10,570 nucleotides of DNA from Candidatus Kaiserbacteria bacterium. Lineage in GTDB: Bacteria; Patescibacteriota; Minisyncoccia; Phycocordibacterales; UBA12088. Below the pieces are notes generated by a model that was not told the DNA's origin, did not search any database, and saw only the letters and a list, made by a program, of their open reading frames with translations. Location: contig SKIN01000007.1 of NCBI GenBank assembly GCA_007116405.1, positions 1-10,570 on the forward strand. Reading direction: 5' to 3'. Made by a program: the position numbers and the translations under genes. Below, one piece after another: positions 1 through 5,781 of the stretch. Within the stretch, counting starts at the first letter, position 1; each line of letters opens with the position of its first letter.

Positions 1-570
1 AGATTCGTGATAATTACCGGAGGAGGAAAGACCGCGAGGAGATACCAGGAGGCGGCACATTCTGTGAGCGTACTTACGCCTGATGACCTGGATTGGCTCG
101 GGCTTCATGCCACGCGTCTGAACGGTCATCTGCTGCGTACCGTATTCCGTGATGTTGCCCATCCTGTCATCATTACGAACCCTGATGACGTACTCGATGT
201 CCCCAAGAAGGCAAAACTCGTCGTAGCCGCTGGATACCGACCTGGCGCCTCTACCGATCTCCGTGCTGTACAAATAGCTGCCCACCTGGGTGCACACCGC
301 CTCATCAACCTCTCCAACATCGACTACGCCTACACACAAGACCCTAATCAATATACGGATGCCAAACGTATCAAGGAGACAGACTGGGCTTCATTCCGAG
401 CTCTCTTACCGGAACACTGGGACCCTGGTCTCTCAGCACCTTTTGACCCGGTCGCTGCACGGGAAGCAGAACGTGCGGGTGTCGAAGTGGCGATCATTAA
501 TGGCTCACGCCTCGGCCAAGTAGAGCGGTATCTGGGTGGTAAGCCATTCGTTGGAACACGCATACGGTAA
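1..570 (+). CDS. pyrH: UMP kinase (uridylate kinase), archaeal-type, 5' truncated by window edge
   Basis: Phosphorylates UMP to UDP in cytosolic pyrimidine nucleotide synthesis; member of the amino-acid-kinase fold family. The frame is open from base 1 (R-F-V-I-I-T-GGGKTARRYQ), and homologues have a glycine-rich N-terminal strand before this point, so the real start lies left of the window and the GTG at 7 is internal. Visible landmarks in order are GGGKTARRYQ, the DWLGLHATRLNGHLLR helix, a GYRPGASTD loop, NLSNIDYAYTQDP with the following KRIKETDW, an SAPFDPVAAREAE segment, and a C-terminal INGSRLGQVERYLGG...GT end. The NLSNIDY and PFDPVA signatures are closer to archaeal UMP kinases than to the E. 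coli-type hexameric PyrH. About 187 residues are seen against a usual 220-240. It ends at TAA 568-570 with no T-tracted terminator behind it. Confidence 0.9.
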   Translation, partial: RFVIITGGGKTARRYQEAAHSVSVLTPDDLDWLGLHATRLNGHLLRTVFRDVAHPVIITNPDDVLDVPKKAKLVVAAGYRPGASTDLRAVQIAAHLGAHRLINLSNIDYAYTQDPNQYTDAKRIKETDWASFRALLPEHWDPGLSAPFDPVAAREAERAGVEVAIINGSRLGQVERYLGGKPFVGTRIR

Positions 571-596
571 GCGCGTGCTTTATCCATTGCAGCATC

Positions 597-624
597 TTGC
601 ACACAGGTAGCAGTGTGCTATGGT
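597..624 (+). promoter_or_regulatory. Promoter of the small Cys/His-rich gene (extended -10)
   Basis: A -35 TTGCAC (597-602), a 16-nt spacer ending in TGC, and a -10 TATGGT (619-624) form a sigma70-like extended -10 promoter. The predicted transcription start is near 631, giving a leader of about 40 nt before the ATG at 670. The same spacing and TGn element recur before other genes in the window, which supports the call. This is pattern reading only. Confidence 0.5.
599..618. repeat. Inverted repeat GCACAC-N8-GTGTGC inside the promoter
   Basis: GCACAC (599-604) and GTGTGC (613-618) are perfect 6-bp inverted arms separated by 8 nt. They overlap the -35 box and the TGn of the -10 element. The position suits an operator for a dimeric regulator, but the arms are short and could arise by chance. 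No T-tract follows, so it is a poor terminator for the upstream pyrH. Confidence 0.35.
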
Positions 625-655
625 CTGTTACGGAAGTACGCACGGGCACGACACT

Positions 656-662
656 GAGGAGG
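656..662 (+). promoter_or_regulatory. Strong Shine-Dalgarno GAGGAGG
   Basis: GAGGAGG ends 7 nt before the ATG at 670 and fixes that start. It is the clearest ribosome-binding site in the window; most other genes here have weak ones or, by promoter position, no leader to hold one. Confidence 0.75.
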
Positions 663-669
663 GAGCACG

Positions 670-870
670 ATGTACGAAGTTCACTGCAGTACGAAGCATC
701 AAACCACGTTTTTGTCCGACGTGGATGAGACGATCTGTCCGATATGTGGCAGTTATTACGGGGACGGACACCGGAACAGATACTCCGGTCACGATACATG
801 TTCATTTACCATAAAGAAGCTGTTCGAGCAGCGACAGCCCAAGTCATCATACGCGGCACCGAGTAAGTGA
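670..870 (+). CDS. Small Cys/His-rich protein, putative zinc-binding (66 aa), unknown function
   Basis: I do not recognise the family. The 66-residue product has paired metal-ligand candidates: C6 with H10 (C-x3-H), C23-P-I-C26-G (a zinc-ribbon knuckle), H34, and H41-x2-C44. About 20 polar residues follow as a probably disordered tail ending in K66. There is no signal peptide or membrane segment, so it should be cytosolic. It is a real gene on three grounds: a strong Shine-Dalgarno at ideal spacing, a good extended -10 promoter, and a GC-rich hairpin just after the TGA stop. It is transcribed separately from pyrH and is convergent with the nucleotide kinase gene. A one- or two-knuckle zinc ribbon binding nucleic acid or protein is a reasonable guess, but nothing in the sequence gives a partner. 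Confidence 0.75.
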   Translation: MYEVHCSTKHQTTFLSDVDETICPICGSYYGDGHRNRYSGHDTCSFTIKKLFEQRQPKSSYAAPSK

Positions 871-877
871 CCGCTTC

Positions 878-903
878 CCCCGCACGCGCGCCGTGCGGGG
901 TTT
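878..903 (+). terminator. Hairpin terminator between convergent genes
   Basis: A 9-bp perfect GC-rich stem pairs 878-886 with 892-900 around a 5-nt CGCGC loop, followed by TTTCG. It starts 7 nt after the stop of the small gene. The T-tract is short (three Ts), so it is a moderate intrinsic terminator on the + strand. On the - strand it lies right after the kinase stop at 906 but lacks a U-tract there, so it may only act as a 3'-end stabilising hairpin. Confidence 0.65.
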
Positions 904-905
904 CG

Positions 906-1460
906 CTATATAAGCCCTTTCTCCTTCAGGAATGTGTCCACCGAATCGACAAGCTCTTGAATACCGGCGTCGTTGATGAGCAATACGTCCGCTTCTTGCA
1001 TGGTTGCACGCAAATTCTGCTCACCACTTCGGGCGGCCTCCATTTCACGCTCTTCAGCGGCCTTAAATTCTTCGTATGACACATCATCCTTCGCGCTCCC
1101 GCGCACATGTACCCGTTTGTACCGCATCTCCATATCCGCATCGAGGGCAATGACCACCCCTCCCTTCTCGCGAATGAACCGCACTTCATCTGGCGTATAT
1201 TGCGGTTCAAGAACCACCCTATCTGCACCTTCCGGTATGGTCGCAAACACAGCCTCCATGAGTGCCCGCGGACCTCTCGCCCTGTATTCATTTGCGAGCA
1301 TATGCCGTGCCCCGCGATCGGGGTACAACTCTCGGCGCGTGGCCTCTTCCGCAAGGAACTCCGAAACAGACCGGCACACAAAACCGTGCCGGTCGCAGAG
1401 ATGTTGGGTAATGGTACCCTTACCGGCTCCGTGAGTTCCTGTGATGCCGACAAGGATCAT
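906..1460 (-). CDS. P-loop nucleotide kinase (NMP / dephospho-CoA kinase-like)
   Basis: A soluble 184-residue P-loop phosphotransferase. The Walker A loop GTHGAGKGT (residues 8-16) has the adenylate-kinase-type GAGKGT ending. A RYKRVHVRG stretch (113-121) supplies the lid-like arginines, and a DVSYEEFKAAEEREM helix follows. The layout resembles the uncharacterised archaeal/CPR group often labelled AAA-family ATPase, dephospho-CoA kinase or UPF0200, so the substrate is uncertain. The start is set at ATG 1460, where MILVGITG opens the first beta strand; the longer in-frame ATG at 1511 lies inside secF and would only add a basic 17-residue extension copied from the overlap. Only 4 nt separate this ATG from the secF stop, so it is probably translationally coupled, with the AG-rich lysine codons of the secF tail as the only Shine-Dalgarno-like sequence. 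It is last in the leftward gene string. Confidence 0.8.
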   Translation of the reverse strand: MILVGITGTHGAGKGTITQHLCDRHGFVCRSVSEFLAEEATRRELYPDRGARHMLANEYRARGPRALMEAVFATIPEGADRVVLEPQYTPDEVRFIREKGGVVIALDADMEMRYKRVHVRGSAKDDVSYEEFKAAEEREMEAARSGEQNLRATMQEADVLLINDAGIQELVDSVDTFLKEKGLI

Positions 1461-1464
1461 GACA

Positions 1465-2637
1465 TTATCGCTTCTTATTCTTCCGCTTCTTTTTTCGCTT
1501 CTTTTTGCCACTTACGGCACCGGACTGTGGTTCAAGGGTGAATTGGTGTTGACTTGGTGGTGGCGTGGCGGTAGATGACGTTGTTACCACAAGCTCAGGA
1601 GCCTTTGCAGACTCGTTAGGAGACACTGCTGGGGTCGTTGTCTCTACAGGCTTTTGCGTGGCAGATTTCTTTTCGCCAACCAAAGTAGCTGCAGCGGCCT
1701 TTGCGTGCTTCTTCTCATGCTGATACGCCTCAACCGTCACCAGGAGTGGAGCTGCGAGAGCAAGTGATGAGTAGGTGCCGGCAAAGACACCCACCGCCAA
1801 CGTGAGTGCAAAGAATGTCGTTGTCGGGCCACCGAATATGAGAAGTGCGGTCACCACAAAGAGAGTGGTCACAGATGTGTTGATGGACCTCGCATACGTT
1901 TGGGAGAGCGACCTCCCCACCGTATCGGCAAATGACTCCTCGACGCTCTCATCTTCGTTCTTTTTAAGGTTCTCGCGGACACGGTCAAAGATGACGATGG
2001 TGTCGTTCACTGAATACCCGAGAATGGTCAAGAATGCCATGACAATAAGCACGTCCACTTCGGCACCTAAGAAGTTGCCGAGTATCGCGAACATACCAAG
2101 TGGTATCAACAAGTCATGCGCAAGCACAAAGATGGCAATGAGACCGTAGGTCCATGAGGAAACGCCAGGCGCGTCTTCTTTCTCTTCTTCCTCCGTTCGT
2201 ACGTTACGAAACGCGAAGGCAACATAAAGGATTATCAGGAGGATGACAACGGCAATGGCAACCAAGGCCTTGTTGCGCAACTCCTCACCGATGACCGGAC
2301 CAACTGTGGCACGTCGACGCTCGATCATCTCCGAACCCTCGGGACTCAATGCACCCCTAACAAGCGTGTATTCCGCTTCGGTCACGTCGCGCATGCGCAG
2401 GATGTAGCCGTCCTGGTCTGATTTACGCAGGGAGAATCCTCCAAAGTCCAGTTCGGCGATGCGTCGCTCCAAGAGTGCTTGTTCCGGACGTTCACCGACG
2501 TACGCGACCTCAACAATTGTGCCGCCCGTAAACTCTATGCCAAAACGCAACCCCCACAATGCAAGCGCTATGGTCGCAACCGCAGCAAGTGCTCCGATGA
2601 TAGTGAATATCCGCTTTCTGTTCTGAACGAAAAACAT
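1465..2637 (-). CDS. secF: Protein translocase subunit SecF with long polybasic C-terminal tail
   Basis: Inner-membrane partner of SecD; the pair uses the proton gradient to help pull exported proteins through SecYEG. TM1 is at about residues 10-30, followed by the RFGIEFTGGT strand and a short periplasmic P1 domain (35-118). A block of five TM segments runs from about 122 to 302. The conserved GYSVNDTIVIFDRVREN motif (207-223) contains the functional Asp212 and Arg219. The cytoplasmic loop 147-160 is acidic (EEEEKED). After the last TM the protein continues for about 88 residues: Ala/Lys, then Pro/Thr/Ser-rich sequence, ending in a 13-residue run of K, R and one N. Typical SecF stops soon after the last TM, so this tail is unusual. 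The ATG is 2 nt after the secD stop, so the two genes are co-translated. Confidence 0.95.
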   Translation of the reverse strand: MFFVQNRKRIFTIIGALAAVATIALALWGLRFGIEFTGGTIVEVAYVGERPEQALLERRIAELDFGGFSLRKSDQDGYILRMRDVTEAEYTLVRGALSPEGSEMIERRRATVGPVIGEELRNKALVAIAVVILLIILYVAFAFRNVRTEEEEKEDAPGVSSWTYGLIAIFVLAHDLLIPLGMFAILGNFLGAEVDVLIVMAFLTILGYSVNDTIVIFDRVRENLKKNEDESVEESFADTVGRSLSQTYARSINTSVTTLFVVTALLIFGGPTTTFFALTLAVGVFAGTYSSLALAAPLLVTVEAYQHEKKHAKAAAATLVGEKKSATQKPVETTTPAVSPNESAKAPELVVTTSSTATPPPSQHQFTLEPQSGAVSGKKKRKKKRKNKKR

Positions 2638-2639
2638 AC

Positions 2640-3956
2640 TTATTTCTTATCGAAACCTGTCATGAGTAGAGCGGGCGAGCGGTCGGCGACATTGGTCAGA
2701 GAAAGTAGGAACAGTCTGGTGACCACGAGTGCGGTGAACATGGACACGATGATGCCGAGGCCAAAGACGAGGGCAAACCCCTGCACAATGGACGTACCGA
2801 ACCAGAAGAGGATGACGGCACTGATGAGACTGGTGAAGTTGCCGTCACGAATGGGTGCCCAGGCGCGCCGCAAACCTTCCTGTACCGCATCCTGATACGG
2901 TAAGCCTTTTCGCAACTCCTCTTTCATACGCTCGAAGATAAGCACGTTCGCGTCAACTGCCAGACCTATCGACAACAAGAGTCCGGCAATACCCGCAGCA
3001 GTGATGGTGACCGGTATGTACATGAACATCGCCATGATCAGGATAAGATATACCGTAAGCGCCAGCACCGCGACGAGGCCCGGCACGCGATACCACGCAA
3101 CCATGAATATGACGACGAGCGTGAGCCCTATGAGGCCCGCCTTGATACCTTTCTCCAGTATCTCCACGCCAAGCGTTGCTCCCACAGACTGGGTTGATGC
3201 GAGCTCAATGGGTACCGGTAATGCGCCGATGTTGAGGTTGCGCACCAATTCCTTCGCTTCTTCCGGCCTGAATCCTCCACTGATGACCGCTGTGCCGCCC
3301 AGGATAGGCTCCCGTATCACCGGCTGGCTCTTTAGGTCTCCGTCAAGGAATATCGCGAGCTGGCGACCTACATTTTCTCGTGTGATGTTTGCGAACAGCT
3401 CCCTGCCTTCCCTGTTGAAGTCGACCATGACAAGCGGCTCATTCACGAAGCCCCCTGCCCCCTGGCCGCTTGAGAACTCCAGACGTGACCGCTCCAGATA
3501 CCTGCCGGTGAGGCCCGTTTCTATGTATACCGGCTCGGTAGAAGTACCCTCAGGTTCTCCTACAAGCTTGAACTCTAAAATGGGAGTTGCTCCAATGATA
3601 TTTACCGCCTCCTCGAGGTCGGTCACGCCGGGCAACTCAACGATGAGCCGCTCCGTGCGGTCTGACGTGGAGAGAAAGCTTGCTTTCTGGACCTGCACCA
3701 ATGGTTCGGACACACCAAAGAGGTTGGTCCGCCTTTCGATGACGTTACGAAGTGCTCGCATCGCATCATCTATTTCGTGAGGCTCCAGAGCACTGGTGTC
3801 TGCTTCGTAGACAAGATGGCTGCCACCTACGAGGTCAAGACCAAAGCGGAAATCACGCCCATCAGGGTCTGTCTGGGAGGAATACAGCGACCACGCAATA
3901 TAGCCTGCAACGAGCAGTATGGCTACAGACCATGCGCGAACGACCGTGAGGTTCAT
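2640..3956 (-). CDS. secD: Protein translocase subunit SecD
   Basis: Membrane subunit of the SecDF accessory complex in protein export. TM1 is at about residues 7-24, followed by the RFGLDLVGGSHLVYEAD signature (37-53). The periplasmic P1 region spans roughly 55-255. Five TM segments run from about 272 to 420, with GLAVDANVLIFERMKEE (331-347, key Asp335) and GTSIVQGFA (387-395). At 438 residues it is much shorter than the E. coli protein (615), chiefly because the periplasmic region is smaller; this is common in reduced genomes. The start at 3956 is supported by the hydrophobic N-terminus beginning at once and by a strong promoter just upstream whose predicted start site nearly coincides with the ATG. 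It forms an operon with secF. Confidence 0.95.
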   Translation of the reverse strand: MNLTVVRAWSVAILLVAGYIAWSLYSSQTDPDGRDFRFGLDLVGGSHLVYEADTSALEPHEIDDAMRALRNVIERRTNLFGVSEPLVQVQKASFLSTSDRTERLIVELPGVTDLEEAVNIIGATPILEFKLVGEPEGTSTEPVYIETGLTGRYLERSRLEFSSGQGAGGFVNEPLVMVDFNREGRELFANITRENVGRQLAIFLDGDLKSQPVIREPILGGTAVISGGFRPEEAKELVRNLNIGALPVPIELASTQSVGATLGVEILEKGIKAGLIGLTLVVIFMVAWYRVPGLVAVLALTVYLILIMAMFMYIPVTITAAGIAGLLLSIGLAVDANVLIFERMKEELRKGLPYQDAVQEGLRRAWAPIRDGNFTSLISAVILFWFGTSIVQGFALVFGLGIIVSMFTALVVTRLFLLSLTNVADRSPALLMTGFDKK

Positions 3957-3964
3957 ACCTGTGC

Positions 3965-3992
3965 AGTATAGTGATTTTCAGCGAAGGCGCAA
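3965..3992 (-). promoter_or_regulatory. secD promoter, predicted leaderless
   Basis: On the - strand TTGCGC (3992-3987), a 16-nt spacer, then TATACT (3970-3965). This is the best -35/-10 pair in the window. Only 8 nt separate the -10 box from the secD ATG, so transcription should begin within about three nucleotides of the start codon. The -35 box begins immediately after the folD stop codon, so secD can be transcribed independently of folD. Confidence 0.6.
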
Positions 3993-4832
3993 TCAAAAGT
4001 CCTGCATCTTCGGATTCTTGAGTTCGTAGAGCGTCAAAAGGTTTTCAAACACCTTCGCAACGGTAATAGGCCCAATACCACCAGGTGTCGGGGTAAATAG
4101 TGCCGCTTTATCGGCCACAGCGGGGTCCGCGTCACCCACGAGGATCCCTCCCTGCTCACTCGTACCGGCGTCAAAGACCACAACACCTTCGCGGACCATG
4201 TCTGGCGTAAGCATGTGTGGCGATCCGGCACCCAGGATGATGACATCCGCCTCTCGTGAGAAATCGAGCAGATTCGGCGTACTACTGTCGGCAACTTGCA
4301 CGTACGCTCCCAGACGGGTCGCCCATATCACCGACGGAGCCCCTACCAATTTACCCTTACCTACCACCAGTACCTTCTTGCCCGCCAAGGAAAGGCGATG
4401 TCGCTTCAGGATCTCAGCAAATGCCGCAACAACCGGTGGCTTGAACGGCAAGATGTCTTCTTCAAACTGCGTGTATGCCATGGTGCCGATGACATCAACA
4501 TCGTGACTCAAGGGGTACAACTGCATCACCTGCTCAAGATCGTAGGTAGAAGGAAGCGGAAGCTGTACTATCAGTGCGTCGTAATCCCGAGTTGTGCGTA
4601 GGATGAGTCGCAATAACTCCTCATTTCCTTCTTTCATGTTCGGCATACGAACCACGTCAACCTGCACCCCTATGTCAGCACCGAAACGCTGTTTGAGCGT
4701 AACGAACGTGCGTATCTGGGGTGTTTCTTGCACCACAATGATTCCGAGTTTCGGCTTGTTTGGAATCGCTTTGACGCGAGCCGTAAGCTGGCCTCGCAGG
4801 TCATATGCGATCTGTTTTCCGTCAATAAGCAT
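3993..4832 (-). CDS. folD: FolD-like methylenetetrahydrofolate dehydrogenase/cyclohydrolase, divergent
   Basis: Cytosolic enzyme of one-carbon metabolism, interconverting 5,10-methylene-, methenyl- and 10-formyl-tetrahydrofolate with NADP. The 279-residue length matches the family. Landmarks are MLIDGK at the N-terminus, FVTLKQRFGADIGV (43-56) with the catalytic Lys47, VQLPLPSTYDLEQV (89-102), DVDVIG (111-116), the Rossmann loop VVGKGKLVGAPSVIW (156-170), and TPTPGGIGPIT (247-257). Several positions differ from the classical enzyme. Phe43 replaces the usual Tyr of Y-x3-K. The PCTPxG folate loop reads FKPPVVAAF. The VGRSxxVG loop has Lys160 in place of Ser. Similar changes are, to my knowledge, frequent in CPR FolD proteins. 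A near-leaderless promoter precedes it. It sits between the epimerase (41-nt gap) and secD (36-nt gap), with no obvious functional link to either. Confidence 0.88.
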   Translation of the reverse strand: MLIDGKQIAYDLRGQLTARVKAIPNKPKLGIIVVQETPQIRTFVTLKQRFGADIGVQVDVVRMPNMKEGNEELLRLILRTTRDYDALIVQLPLPSTYDLEQVMQLYPLSHDVDVIGTMAYTQFEEDILPFKPPVVAAFAEILKRHRLSLAGKKVLVVGKGKLVGAPSVIWATRLGAYVQVADSSTPNLLDFSREADVIILGAGSPHMLTPDMVREGVVVFDAGTSEQGGILVGDADPAVADKAALFTPTPGGIGPITVAKVFENLLTLYELKNPKMQDF

Positions 4833-4839
4833 AGTGGTA

Positions 4840-4848
4840 AGTGTACCA
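4840..4848 (-). promoter_or_regulatory. folD extended -10 element, predicted leaderless
   Basis: On the - strand TGG-TACACT (4848-4840) lies 7 nt before the folD ATG, placing the predicted transcription start at the start codon itself. No convincing -35 box is seen 16-18 nt upstream, so this would be an extended -10-dependent promoter. folD may also be read through from the epimerase gene. Confidence 0.45.
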
Positions 4849-4873
4849 GAAACTCCCCCGACCGCACACCCCT

Positions 4874-5773
4874 TTAGGACACCAGCTCAACGATCCCATC
4901 CTCCAGGCGTACCGCGGGGGCCCAACCGAGGAGGTCTCGTGCACGTGAAATATCGGCACATGTGCGCCGCGGCTCAAGCCTTGGCTCTATGTGTAACACG
5001 TCACCGCCGATGAGTCCGGCGAGGCGGTTGATAGTGCATTCTTCGCCTGAACCGATATTGATGGGCTCACCCTTCCCGACTTTTGTACTCTCGCTAGCAA
5101 GCACATTTGCCTGTACCACGTCGCGCACATTGACGAAGTCTCGAGTCTGCTCACCGTCGCCAGTGATCGTAAGTGACTCGCCCATCGCCCGCTGTTTGAG
5201 AAAACGACCTATTACCAACGCATATGCACCCTCGGGGTCCTGGTTCTTGCCGTAGACGTTGAAGTAGCGAAGTGCGACGGTCTCGAGGTTGTACACACAA
5301 CTAAACAAGCGGCAGTATTCCTCGCCGATATACTTCTGAAGACCGTACGGCGAGAGCGGGTCGATGGGCGTCGTCTCCGTAAGGGGCAGGTGCTCTTGGT
5401 TGCCGTACGCACTAGACGACGCTGAGTACACTACACGGCGCACTCCACCCTCCTTCGCCGCAGTGAGCACGTTGAGGGTACCCGTCACATTCACTTCATT
5501 ACTTTCCCGGGGGTACTCAATTGAATACTGCACCCGTGGCAATGCTGCGAGATGAAACACGGTGTCTGCCCCCGCAATAATAGGCGCTATGCTTTCGTAC
5601 TCACGAATATCGACCTCGTGCAGTGTCGCACCCGGGTCGACCTGCTCCCGCTTCCCTGCCTCGAGGTTGTCTATGACGTGTACATCATCACCCCGCGCCA
5701 CCAGTGCCTCGACGAGGTTCGAACCAATGAACCCAGCACCCCCTGTAACAACCATCTTCTTCTTTGTTGGCAT
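4874..5773 (-). CDS. NAD-dependent nucleotide-sugar epimerase/dehydratase (GalE-like extended SDR)
   Basis: Likely a cytosolic UDP-sugar 4-epimerase or close relative that supplies activated sugar to the neighbouring glycan enzymes. This 299-residue extended short-chain dehydrogenase has the NAD-binding GGAGFIGSNL (11-20), HLAALPRVQYS (75-84), the catalytic serine region YSASSSAYG (116-124) and the Y143-x3-K147 pair within SPYGLQKYIGEEY. The RYFNVYG substrate loop (169-175) and TRDFVNVRDVV (210-220) follow. These are typical of GalE/WbpP-type enzymes; which sugar it uses cannot be told from motifs. It begins 8 nt after the stop of the sugar transferase, so it is in that operon. The upstream Shine-Dalgarno is weak and distant, which fits translational coupling. 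It ends at TAA 4876-4874. Confidence 0.9.
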   Translation of the reverse strand: MPTKKKMVVTGGAGFIGSNLVEALVARGDDVHVIDNLEAGKREQVDPGATLHEVDIREYESIAPIIAGADTVFHLAALPRVQYSIEYPRESNEVNVTGTLNVLTAAKEGGVRRVVYSASSSAYGNQEHLPLTETTPIDPLSPYGLQKYIGEEYCRLFSCVYNLETVALRYFNVYGKNQDPEGAYALVIGRFLKQRAMGESLTITGDGEQTRDFVNVRDVVQANVLASESTKVGKGEPINIGSGEECTINRLAGLIGGDVLHIEPRLEPRRTCADISRARDLLGWAPAVRLEDGIVELVS

Positions 5774-5781
5774 ACCATTGT

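Noticed and set aside
599..618. Inverted repeat as a terminator for pyrH
   Set aside because: The stem is only 6 bp and no T-tract follows; a promoter element or operator fits the position better.
497..805. 102-codon - strand open frame and a + strand frame at 620-814 overlapping the small Cys/His gene
   Set aside because: Neither has a Shine-Dalgarno or recognisable composition. The frame starting at 670 has the strong Shine-Dalgarno and paired CPxCG ligands.
1461..1511. In-frame 17-residue extension of the P-loop kinase, or a frameshifted SecF-kinase fusion
   Set aside because: SecF has a clean stop and the kinase has a standard MILVGITG start 4 nt later. The basic extension is only the lysine-codon region read in another frame.
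3001..3780. 259-codon open frame on the + strand opposite secD
   Set aside because: The Met/Ser/Thr/Arg-rich composition is typical of an antisense frame, and secD motifs on the other strand are unambiguous.
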